A model generated the notes under the pieces. That model was given only the letters and a program-made list of their open reading frames with translations. It was not told the origin of the DNA and did not search any database. Shown in pieces: positions 8,323 to 15,618 of a DNA stretch of 56,870 nucleotides. Position 1 is the first letter of the stretch; each line of letters begins with the position of its first letter. The translations under genes and the position numbers were made by a program. The DNA comes from Pseudomonas sp. ANT_H12B (lineage in GTDB: Bacteria > Pseudomonadota > Gammaproteobacteria > Pseudomonadales > Pseudomonadaceae). The DNA is taken from assembly GCF_008369325.1 (NCBI RefSeq), contig NZ_VOBI01000027.1:1-56870 (forward strand). The letters are read 5' to 3'.

Positions 8323-9489
8323 TTACAGCGGCAATCCCGCTTTCACACGGTACTGATTGCGCACCGGCGTCGCATATTGCAGCACCAGAAACGGACGATG
8401 CTCCTCAGAGCAATCGTCCAGACGCTGTTGCCATTGCTCCTGAGCCTTGGCCAGCTCGTCAGCCGCAAACACCTCGGCAGCTTTCGGAACCTGCAATTGC
8501 GGGTCGGCGTCTTTCCACTGGGCGTAAGCCAGGTAGTGCACCGGGAACAACCGGTACCCGCCGAGGATTTGCCGATCCATCTCGATCGCCAATTGCTTGG
8601 TGTCGTCGAACAGCTCGGTGATCGGTGAGGCGAAGTTCACGTGGACCCGGCCCTTGTAGCCGGTGATGCCTTTGGCAATGCTCACATCGTCCTCGCCCGG
8701 CACTTTGGTGTAGCTGCCGGTGGTGGCGCGGATGAACAGCTCGCGGGCCTTGGCCTGGTCGCACGGATCGTATTCGTAGCTGATCGACACCGGAGTGACG
8801 TTCAGCGAGCGGATGACTTCGCCAAACGGCTCATCCTTGCGGCTCATGTGGAACATCTTGAGGATCGCCGACTCGGTGCGGTCGTCGCCGTCCTTGGCCC
8901 GGCCTTCGGCCTGAGCGATCCAGATCGAGGCGCAATCGTTGCGGATCGAGTGGTTGATGTAGGCCGACAGCAGCTGATACGCCGCCATCTTCTCGCGGCG
9001 TCCGGTGATCGAGCGGTGCACGATGAAGCTTTTGTTCAGGCGCATCAGGTCGCTGACGAAAGGCTTTTGCAGCAGGTTGTCGCCAATCGCAATGCGCGGT
9101 GTCGGCAGGCCGGCGTGGTACACGGCGTAATTGACGAAGGCCGGGTCCATCACGATATCGCGGTGATTGGCGATGAACAGATAGGCGCTGCCGGACTTGA
9201 ACTGCTCGACGCCGGTGTACGTCACCCCGTCCGTGGCGCGCTCGATGGTGTGGTCGACGTACATCTCGACTTTGTCCTGCAGCGTGGCCACCGACGTGAC
9301 GCCGGCGAACTCACGGCGTAGCCGATGAGCTATAAGAGGTTTGAGCATCCAGCCGAAAGCACCGGCAAAACGCGGGAAGCGGAAGTGGATGAGGATATCT
9401 AGAAATGCCTTGTCGCCTAGCAGTCGGTCCAGCACCGCTGGGACTTCGCTGTCGTCGTAAGGTCGGATGGCATCGAATTCGCCCATCAT
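8323..9489 (-). CDS. PlsC-like glycerol-3-phosphate/lysophosphatidate acyltransferase family protein
   Basis: The 388-residue protein carries the acyltransferase block I as NHRDIVMDPAF, block II as GDNLLQKPFVSDLMRLNKSF, and a following HRSITGRREK segment. It probably transfers an acyl group to a glycerophospholipid precursor at the membrane, though it has no obvious transmembrane helix. The spacing between H and D in block I is five residues rather than the usual four, a variant I recall from other bacterial homologues. It is longer than PlsC (about 240-260 aa), with extra N- and C-terminal parts. Substrate is unknown. The start has two adjacent ATGs. Confidence 0.8.
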   Translation of the reverse strand: MMGEFDAIRPYDDSEVPAVLDRLLGDKAFLDILIHFRFPRFAGAFGWMLKPLIAHRLRREFAGVTSVATLQDKVEMYVDHTIERATDGVTYTGVEQFKSGSAYLFIANHRDIVMDPAFVNYAVYHAGLPTPRIAIGDNLLQKPFVSDLMRLNKSFIVHRSITGRREKMAAYQLLSAYINHSIRNDCASIWIAQAEGRAKDGDDRTESAILKMFHMSRKDEPFGEVIRSLNVTPVSISYEYDPCDQAKARELFIRATTGSYTKVPGEDDVSIAKGITGYKGRVHVNFASPITELFDDTKQLAIEMDRQILGGYRLFPVHYLAYAQWKDADPQLQVPKAAEVFAADELAKAQEQWQQRLDDCSEEHRPFLVLQYATPVRNQYRVKAGLPL

Positions 9490-9628
9490 GCTCTCTTGTT
9501 AGAAACGGCTAGGGTAAGTAAAGGTTTTGATCGAAAACCAACGGGGCACGGTCTGAAAAGTTAGCCAGACAAAAATAGCCCTGCAAATAGACCGGCGATT
9601 ATACGCACAAGTCACCTGGGAGACCGCG

Positions 9629-9811
9629 ATGCTGGAAACTGCGCTGTATGAATGTCCGTATTGTGGTGAAGCGGTTGAGACGTCTGTGGATATATCCGGG
9701 GGCGATCAGACCTATATCGAGGACTGCCAGGTGTGCTGTCGGCCGATAAAGTTTGTGTTGCAGGTTGACGCAGAGGAATGGCATCTCGAAGTGTTCAGCG
9801 AAAACGAGTAA
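9629..9811 (+). CDS. CPXCG-motif small cysteine-rich zinc-ribbon protein
   Basis: The 60-residue protein has two cysteine pairs, YECPYCGE near residues 8-14 and EDCQVCCRP near 35-41, giving a small zinc ribbon. This family is annotated as CPXCG motif-containing cysteine-rich protein, with no known role. It is followed after nine bases by the DUF2007 gene, and the two are probably co-transcribed. Confidence 0.86.
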   Translation: MLETALYECPYCGEAVETSVDISGGDQTYIEDCQVCCRPIKFVLQVDAEEWHLEVFSENE

Positions 9812-9820
9812 GGGGCGTCT

Positions 9821-10081
9821 ATGCAGCGAATCTACGAGCCGGAAAACCTCATGGAAGGTGAGTTGCTGCAAGGCATGCTGGCCAGCGAGGGCATCGAGGC
9901 GCATCTGGTGGGCCGCCATTTGCTCGGTGGCACCGGTGAATTACCGGTCTTCGGCCTGCTGGGCTTGTCGGTGGATAACGACCAGGCCGAATACGCCCGG
10001 GAGCTGATCGCCGCGTACAATGCCGCGCTGCCGCTGCCCGGCGATGAACTGGAGAGCTTTCCCGGCACGCTGGTCTGTTAG
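9821..10081 (+). CDS. DUF2007 putative signal-transducing protein
   Basis: An 86-residue soluble protein. MQRIYEPENLMEGELLQGML followed by SEGIEAHLVG is the characteristic beginning of DUF2007 (a ferredoxin-like fold sometimes compared to PII-type sensors). The mid part LLGLSVDNDQAEYARELI completes the fold. No ligand is known. The gene is directly downstream of the CPXCG zinc ribbon and upstream of yedK. Confidence 0.85.
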   Translation: MQRIYEPENLMEGELLQGMLASEGIEAHLVGRHLLGGTGELPVFGLLGLSVDNDQAEYARELIAAYNAALPLPGDELESFPGTLVC

Positions 10082-10116
10082 GCTGACGTACGTTTTATTC
10101 AGAGTCGTGTTGCCCC

Positions 10117-10740
10117 ATGTGTGGACGTTATGCCCTGTTTCGCTGGAACCCCGCCTTCGCGGCCCTGCCTGGCTTCCCCGCCGATCAGCAGGCCCAGTGG
10201 AATATTTCCCCCAATGATTCGGTGTTGATGCTGCGCGCAGGCGTCGATGGTCAGCGCGAGTTGGCCCGGGCGCGTTGGGGGTTGACGCCGCCGTGGCTGA
10301 CCGATTTGTCCCGCACTCCGGCCCATGCCCGGGCCGAAACCGTCGCTGAACAACCGATGTTTCGCCAGGCCCTGCGCGAACGCCGCTGTTTGCTGCCGGC
10401 CAATGGTTTCTACGAATGGCGCGGCACGACACGCAAGCGTCCGTATTGGCTGACGCCGGGGGAGGGCTCGGCGCTGTTTTTTGCAGCGATCTGGGAGGCG
10501 TATCCGGTGCAGGAGCAGGTGTGGCTCAGCACGGCAGTGATCACCCAGCCGGCTGCGAGTCAGCGCCGGCCGTTGATTCTTGATGCGGCGGGGCAGGAGG
10601 CGTGGCTCAACCCCGAGACGCCGTTGCATACGTTGCAGGCATTGCTCGCCAGTGAGCCGGCTGCGTTGCGCGAGCGGGTGTTGGCGAATCTGGTGAATGA
10701 TCCGAAGTTGAATGGGCCGGAGTGTCTGACCCCGGGCTAA
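10117..10740 (+). CDS. yedK: Abasic-site DNA-protein crosslinking protein YedK (SRAP/HMCES family)
   Basis: The 207-residue protein starts MCGRYAL: after methionine removal Cys2 becomes the N-terminal residue that links to abasic sites in single-stranded DNA. Other SRAP residues are visible: N in WNISPNDSV, the ARAETV segment and the conserved NGFYEWR with its glutamate. The family shields abasic sites from error-prone repair and is often called SOS response-associated peptidase. Length is normal. No LexA box was evident upstream. Confidence 0.93.
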   Translation: MCGRYALFRWNPAFAALPGFPADQQAQWNISPNDSVLMLRAGVDGQRELARARWGLTPPWLTDLSRTPAHARAETVAEQPMFRQALRERRCLLPANGFYEWRGTTRKRPYWLTPGEGSALFFAAIWEAYPVQEQVWLSTAVITQPAASQRRPLILDAAGQEAWLNPETPLHTLQALLASEPAALRERVLANLVNDPKLNGPECLTPG

Positions 10741-10870
10741 ATGCGCGTTCGTGCTGGCCTCATCGCGAGCAGGCTTCCGGCGATTGTTAAACCATGAATT
10801 GATTGATCGGCATGTGAGTTTTTTTCTACGGCCATGAGAGCTTTGTCTGAAATGTGCGTCTACACCTCTG

Positions 10871-10891
10871 TTGTATCTGGCGTCGATACAA
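10871..10891. promoter_or_regulatory. Inverted repeat upstream of the M48 lipoprotein gene
   Basis: TTGTATC and GATACAA form a perfect 7+7 dyad around TGGCGTC, 43 bases before the start codon, and a TAGGAT -10-like hexamer lies ten bases downstream. It could be an operator. No regulator is assigned. Confidence 0.35.
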
Positions 10892-10934
10892 ATCCACGCC
10901 TAGGATACGCGGCATGTTTTCAGGGAGTTTTTTA

Positions 10935-11753
10935 ATGAACAAAACATTGGTTGTGTGTGCACTGAGCGCAGGTTTGCTGCTCGCCGGTTGTCAGTCGGTC
11001 AATACCACCAGCGGTGGTGCCGTGGGTGTTGAGCGCAAACAGTACATGTTCAGCATGCTGTCGGCTGACGAGGTCAACCAGATGTACGCCCAGTCTTATC
11101 AAAAGACCGTGGGGGAGGCGAATACCAAAGGCGTGCTGGACAAGACCAGTGCCGATGCCAAACGCGTGCAGGCGATTGCCGACCGGCTGATTGCTCAGGC
11201 GCCGGTTTTTCGTCCGGATTCGGCCCAATGGAAGTGGGAAGTCAACCTGATCAAGAGCGACGAACTCAACGCCAACTGCGGGCCTGGCGGCAAGATCATT
11301 TTCTACACTGGGCTGATCGACAGCCTGAAACTGACCGACGATGAAATTGCCGCGATCATGGGCCATGAAATCGCCCACGCTCTGCGTGAGCATGGTCGTG
11401 AAGCGATGTCCAAGGCTTACGGTATCGAAATGGCCAAGCAGGGCGCTGGAGCCTTGTTCGGTCTGGGTCAGGGCAGTCTGGCGCTGGCAGACACCGTGGC
11501 CAACTACGGCATGACCTTGCCTAATAGTCGCTCCAATGAAAACGAGGCGGACCTGATCGGTCTGGAACTGGCCGCTCGCGCCGGTTACAACCCGAATGCC
11601 GCGATCACCCTGTGGAACAAGATGACCAAGACCTCGGAAGGTTCGCCACCGGAGTTCATGAGTACTCACCCGGCGTCGTCCAGTCGTATTGCTTCATTGC
11701 AAGCGGCGATTCCGAAGGTCATGCCGCTGTACGAGAAGGCCCCGAAATCCTGA
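10935..11753 (+). CDS. M48-family zinc metalloprotease lipoprotein (LoiP/YggG-like)
   Basis: From the ATG at 10935 the product is 272 aa with a lipoprotein signal ending LLLAGC (Cys19). The zinc site is H144-E-I-A-H148, inside MGHEIAHALREHGRE, with the third ligand in NENEADLIGLELAARAGY. This is the domain layout of periplasmic lipoprotein M48 proteases such as LoiP, which clip misfolded outer-membrane proteins. The upstream alternative start at 10854 would bury the signal peptide. A REPIN follows the gene at 11781-11872. Confidence 0.9.
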   Translation: MNKTLVVCALSAGLLLAGCQSVNTTSGGAVGVERKQYMFSMLSADEVNQMYAQSYQKTVGEANTKGVLDKTSADAKRVQAIADRLIAQAPVFRPDSAQWKWEVNLIKSDELNANCGPGGKIIFYTGLIDSLKLTDDEIAAIMGHEIAHALREHGREAMSKAYGIEMAKQGAGALFGLGQGSLALADTVANYGMTLPNSRSNENEADLIGLELAARAGYNPNAAITLWNKMTKTSEGSPPEFMSTHPASSSRIASLQAAIPKVMPLYEKAPKS

Positions 11754-11780
11754 TAGTCATACGGTAAGGCCGCTGACGCC

Positions 11781-11872
11781 TTCGCGGGCAAGCCTCGCTC
11801 CCACAGGTTTTAGATCGATTACATAATTTGTGTACGACACAACACCTGTGGGAGCGGGCTTGCCCGCGATGA
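11781..11872. repeat. REPIN (two inverted REP copies)
   Basis: TTCGCGGGCAAGCCTCGCTC at 11781 and the inverted GGGAGCGGGCTTGCCCGCG at 11850 are REP palindromes facing each other about 40 bases apart. It lies between convergent genes, the usual site for such elements. Confidence 0.85.
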
Positions 11873-11901
11873 ACGATAACGTGGTCTACCGACCTACAAC
11901 A

Positions 11902-12486
11902 TTAAACCCACCCGCTGCTCTGCATCGCCTTGTACACCGCAACCACAGCCAGGATGAAGAACGCCGACGCCGCCAAACGACGAATCAGCGTCAATGGCAA
12001 TTTGTCCGCCGCAAAGTTGCCCGCCAATACCACAGGCACGTTGGCAATCAACATGCCGACCGTGGTGCCGATAATCACCAGCCACAGTTCCGGGTACTGC
12101 GCGGCGAGCATCACGGTTGCGATCTGGGTCTTGTCGCCGATTTCCGCAAGGAAGAATGCGATCAGCGTGGTCAGGAACGGCCCGAACTTACGGGCGGTGC
12201 TGGCTTCGTCGTCATCCATCTTGTCCGGCACCAGGGTCCACAGCGCAGTCGCGGTGAAGCTCGCGGCGAGGATCCAGTGCAGCACCGCATCCGAGAAGAA
12301 GCTGCCGACCCAGGCACCTACCGCACCGGCTGCCGCGTGGTTGGCCAGGGTTGCGGCGACGATGCCGGCGATGATCGGCCAGGGTTTGCGAAAGCGGGCA
12401 GCGAGAATGAGCGCGAGCAGTTGCGTCTTGTCGCCGATTTCGGCCAAGGCAACGATTGCGGTGGGGACGAGAAGTGAATCCAGCAT
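11902..12486 (-). CDS. TMEM165/GDT1-family manganese/calcium exporter
   Basis: The 194-residue inner-membrane protein has two copies of the family signature: ALAEIGDKTQLLAL at residue 14 and FLAEIGDKTQIATV in the second half. This inverted two-times-three-helix design defines the GDT1/UPF0016 family (MneA in Vibrio), which exports Mn2+ or exchanges cations for protons. The ATG at 12486 follows AGGAAAACCCTG; a longer frame to 12714 is just the riboswitch leader read as protein. The leader at 12487-12690 matches the yybP-ykoY Mn2+ riboswitch, supporting manganese as the substrate. Confidence 0.92.
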   Translation of the reverse strand: MLDSLLVPTAIVALAEIGDKTQLLALILAARFRKPWPIIAGIVAATLANHAAAGAVGAWVGSFFSDAVLHWILAASFTATALWTLVPDKMDDDEASTARKFGPFLTTLIAFFLAEIGDKTQIATVMLAAQYPELWLVIIGTTVGMLIANVPVVLAGNFAADKLPLTLIRRLAASAFFILAVVAVYKAMQSSGWV

Positions 12487-12690
12487 CAGGGTTTTCCTAA
12501 GGGGCGGGTCGACACGGCTATGACACGTACAGCCTTCCCGCCCCGGGTAAGGTGTTCGTGTCATAGGTCTTGTCAAACCCTGCGATCCGTCTGATGCGGA
12601 CGCTTGGGTCGCATACGCCATGGTCTGTTGACCAAGTATGTTGACGTATGCCGGACGAGCATGGCGCTCGTGGGAGACTACTCCCCTAGG
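12487..12690 (-). ncRNA. yybP-ykoY manganese riboswitch and its expression platform
   Basis: On the minus strand the leader carries the class signatures CCTAGGGGAGTAGTCTCC (about 12689-12672), CGTCAACATACTTGG (about 12646-12632) and GACAAGACCTATG (about 12574-12562). In this class Mn2+ binding to two paired loops turns expression on. Downstream, GGGGCGGG (12544-12537) can pair with CCCGCCCC (12508-12501) just before the AGGA ribosome site of the GDT1-type gene, a likely translational or antitermination switch. The call comes from recognised consensus elements; I did not run a covariance model. Confidence 0.83.
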
Positions 12691-12738
12691 ACGGAGCGGA
12701 TTCTGCCTAGGCAAATCCGATTGGGCAAGAACAAATTT

Positions 12739-13737
12739 TCAGCCGCGTTTGGCCCGATAAATTCTGAAACCCTGTCCTTCAGCCTTGATTGCACACACGC
12801 CGAGATGCTCTTCGATCAGCGGTTGGTACTTCAGGAAGCTGTTCGCCACCAAGCGCAGTTCGCCACCGTTTTTCAGATGTTTGGCCGCTTTTCGCAACAA
12901 GTTCTCGGTAGCAAAGTAATCAGTGTGCACGCCGACATGGAACGGCGGGTTGCTCAGAATTGCGCTCAAACCCATGGGCGCGGCGTCGATACCGTCACCG
13001 GTAATGACCTCTGCTTCCAGACCGTTGGCGGCCAATGTCAGGCGACTACTGGCAGCGGCAAACGCGTCCACATCAAGCAGCGTGACCTGGTAGTGCGGAT
13101 AACGACGTTTCACCGCCGCCCCCAATACGCCTGCACCGCAACCGAAATCCAGCAAGTGGCCGCTTGGCAGTTTGTCCAGATGCTCCAGCAACAACGCGCT
13201 ACCGCGATCCAGTCGACCATGGCTGAATACGCCCGGCAGACTGATGACTTTCAACGGGCCTTCGGCCAGTGGCAGTTCATATTCCTGGGCCAGGCTTTCC
13301 AGCGATTTGGCTTCTGGCGCGTCGGCCACGGTGACTTGCCAGAGCTGACAATGCCGCGCGCTGTCGAGCTTGCGCGGTTTGCCGAACGGGTTCAGTTGCT
13401 TGGCCGCGCCTTCGATACCGCTGCGTTTTTCACCGACCAGGTACAACTCACGACCGGCCAGGCGCGAGGCGAGGGCGTTGAGGATGTAATCGGTCAGATC
13501 CTTGGATTTGGGCAGAAACACCACGGCGGTGTCGAATTCACGCTCGGGTGCGTTCACCCCGAAATGGCTGCGTTCGGCAAAACGCGCATCCAGTGCGGCT
13601 TGATCGCCGGCATGCCAGCACCAGCCATGAGCATCGGGCAGACGACCCAGCAGATCGTCGGCGGGCAAACCGGCCAGCAACACCGAGCCCTGGAATAACT
13701 CAGCCTGACGAAGCAGTACTTCACTGCGCGGATCCAT
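12739..13737 (-). CDS. rsmC: 16S rRNA (guanine1207-N2)-methyltransferase RsmC
   Basis: The 332-residue enzyme has a duplicated methyltransferase layout: a degenerate N-terminal half (about 1-165) and an active C-terminal half with the SAM motif LLDFGCGAGVLGAAV and the N2-guanine catalytic motif SNPPFH. It methylates G1207 of 16S rRNA in the 30S subunit. RlmG has the same architecture, but the length (RlmG is usually about 375 aa) and the position beside hprA favour RsmC. The start at 13737 has CAGGAGCAG upstream; the frame from 13785 would overlap hprA. It lies 34 bases after hprA and is probably in its operon. Confidence 0.85.
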   Translation of the reverse strand: MDPRSEVLLRQAELFQGSVLLAGLPADDLLGRLPDAHGWCWHAGDQAALDARFAERSHFGVNAPEREFDTAVVFLPKSKDLTDYILNALASRLAGRELYLVGEKRSGIEGAAKQLNPFGKPRKLDSARHCQLWQVTVADAPEAKSLESLAQEYELPLAEGPLKVISLPGVFSHGRLDRGSALLLEHLDKLPSGHLLDFGCGAGVLGAAVKRRYPHYQVTLLDVDAFAAASSRLTLAANGLEAEVITGDGIDAAPMGLSAILSNPPFHVGVHTDYFATENLLRKAAKHLKNGGELRLVANSFLKYQPLIEEHLGVCAIKAEGQGFRIYRAKRG

Positions 13738-13771
13738 AATCTGCTCCTGTGAAAAAAAGTGCCGCAGTTTA

Positions 13772-14740
13772 TCAACTGACGACACGCAGCGCTTTACCGC
13801 TGAAGTATCCCTGAGCGTTTTCGGTCAATTGGCCCACGATCCGCTGCCGCGCTTCGCGACTGCCCCAGGCGTTGTGCGGGGTGACGATCAACCGTGGAAT
13901 GTCGGCGGCCAGCAATGGATTGTCAGCGGTCGGTGGCTCGACGCTCAGCACGTCGGTGGCCGCACCGCCCAAGTGACCCTTGCGCAAGGCATCGGCCAGG
14001 GCCTGTTCGTCGATCAAGCCGCCGCGTGCGGTGTTGACCACAAAGGCGCCGGGCTTCATCGAGGCCAGCTCACGGGCACCAATGAAGTGGCGGGTGTGTT
14101 CGTTGAGCGGGCAGTGCAGCGTCAGCGCGTCAATTTGCGGTAGCAGTTCATCCAGCGGCAAACGATCCGGCCGGGCAGGGCGCCCCGGGATCTGCCCGAG
14201 CAGCACGCGCATACCGAACGCTTCGGCCAGCCGCGCCACCGCGCCGCCCAGTTCGCCGTGACCGAGCAGGCCCAGGGTTTTGCCTTCCAGTTCGACGATC
14301 GGGTAGTCCAGCAGGCAGAACTGTTTCGCTTGCTGCCAACGGCCTTCGCCGACGGCTTTTTGATAGTCGGCCAGGCGCGTGGCCAGGTTGAGCAGCAACA
14401 TGATCGTGTGCTGCGCCACCGACGGTGTGCCGTAGCCCTGACAGTTGCAGACGGTGATCCCATGGGCGCGGGCGGCGGCGAGGTCAACGTTATTGGTGCC
14501 GGTGGCGGTGATCAAAATCAGCTTCAATTCGGGGCTGGCAGCGATGGCGGCAGCGTCGATCAGGATCTTGTTGCTGATGGCGACGGTGGCGCCCTTGAGG
14601 CGTTCGATCACTTGGTCCGGCGTAGTCTGGGCAAACAGCTGCAAGTCGCTGAAACACGCTTGCAACGGGCTGAGGTCGAGGTCGCCCAGGTCCAGGGATG
14701 GGTGGTCGAGGAAAACGGCGCGGTGAGTGTTCGTCATCAA
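13772..14740 (-). CDS. hprA: 2-hydroxyacid dehydrogenase (glycerate/hydroxypyruvate reductase type)
   Basis: The 322-residue protein is a D-isomer-specific 2-hydroxyacid dehydrogenase. The NAD(P)-binding motif reads LGLLGHGELGGAVARLAEAFG, the substrate arginine is in VVNTARGGLIDE, and the catalytic His is in TPHNAWGSREARQRI. It probably reduces hydroxypyruvate or glyoxylate. The same gene next to rsmC is called hprA in P. aeruginosa, as I recall. Two adjacent ATG codons (14740, 14737) are possible starts. Upstream it is divergent from the LysE-type exporter. Confidence 0.86.
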   Translation of the reverse strand: MMTNTHRAVFLDHPSLDLGDLDLSPLQACFSDLQLFAQTTPDQVIERLKGATVAISNKILIDAAAIAASPELKLILITATGTNNVDLAAARAHGITVCNCQGYGTPSVAQHTIMLLLNLATRLADYQKAVGEGRWQQAKQFCLLDYPIVELEGKTLGLLGHGELGGAVARLAEAFGMRVLLGQIPGRPARPDRLPLDELLPQIDALTLHCPLNEHTRHFIGARELASMKPGAFVVNTARGGLIDEQALADALRKGHLGGAATDVLSVEPPTADNPLLAADIPRLIVTPHNAWGSREARQRIVGQLTENAQGYFSGKALRVVS

Positions 14741-14828
14741 CTGTACCTTTTGTGCAATGAACTGAAGGCGTAATCTGCCGAGCCTACCAGATGAAACAAA
14801 CAGTTACGCTTGGCCAAAAGGATCCCCC

Positions 14829-15458
14829 ATGTACTGGACAGAGTTTTTGACCGTTGCCCTGATTCACTTGCTGGCCGTGGCCAGCCCCGGGCCGGACTTT
14901 GCCGTGGTGGTGCGTGAAAGCGTGACCCACGGTCGTCGCGCCGGGACCTGGACGGCGCTGGGCGTCGGCACGGCGATTTTCCTGCACGTGGGTTACTCGC
15001 TGCTCGGCATCGGCCTGATCGTGTCCCAGTCGATCGTGTTGTTCAACGCCTTGAAATGGGCCGCCGCCGCTTACCTGCTGTACATCGGCTTCAAGGCCCT
15101 GCGTGCGCAACCGGCCAAACCTGCGACGGACGATCTGCACAAGGAAACGGGCGAACGCACCGCACGCGGCGCCTTCACCTCGGGGTTTGTGACCAACGGT
15201 CTGAACCCGAAAGCCACGCTGTTCTTCCTGTCGTTGTTCACCGTGGTGATCAATCCGCACACGCCTCTGACGGTACAGGCCGGTTACGGAATTTATCTTG
15301 CCGTGGCGACGGCGGTCTGGTTCTGCCTGGTGGCGATGCTGTTCAGCCAGCAGCGCGTGCGCGCCAGCTTCGCTCGCATGGGGCACTGGTTCGACCGCAC
15401 CATGGGCGCGGTACTGATCGCCATCGGCGTGAAACTCGCGTTTACCGAGATGCACTGA
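14829..15458 (+). CDS. LysE/RhtB-family amino-acid exporter
   Basis: A 209-residue inner-membrane protein with about six helices and the family's N-terminal signature ASPGPDFAVVVRESVTHG. The loop GFVTNGLNPKATLFFLSLF is also typical of LysE/RhtB exporters. Members expel amino acids or derivatives such as homoserine, threonine or lysine; the substrate cannot be read from the sequence. It stands alone, divergent from hprA. Confidence 0.9.
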   Translation: MYWTEFLTVALIHLLAVASPGPDFAVVVRESVTHGRRAGTWTALGVGTAIFLHVGYSLLGIGLIVSQSIVLFNALKWAAAAYLLYIGFKALRAQPAKPATDDLHKETGERTARGAFTSGFVTNGLNPKATLFFLSLFTVVINPHTPLTVQAGYGIYLAVATAVWFCLVAMLFSQQRVRASFARMGHWFDRTMGAVLIAIGVKLAFTEMH

Positions 15459-15489
15459 TCGCGCTGAGCGCATTGGACGACCCATACGC

Positions 15490-15518
15490 GCAAATGCTGG
15501 CGCAACGCTAGCATTTGC
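15490..15518 (+). terminator. Hairpin after the LysE-type gene, possible terminator
   Basis: GCAAATGCT and AGCATTTGC form a perfect nine-base stem. There is no clear T run, so it may act as an mRNA 3'-end stabiliser and not a true intrinsic terminator. Confidence 0.4.
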
Positions 15519-15618
15519 CCGGTTCTACAAATCATTCCTTTGGCTGATTTGGCTGGCGGTGAAGGGCACTAGAGTGCTTTCTTTCAGCCACGACCGTGTA
15601 GTCAGAAAAGGGATTCTT

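Noticed and set aside
12697..12719. Hairpin CGGATT-TGCC/GGCA-AATCCG taken as rsmC terminator
   Set aside because: It lacks a T run on either strand and lies right at the riboswitch start; it may be part of that leader.
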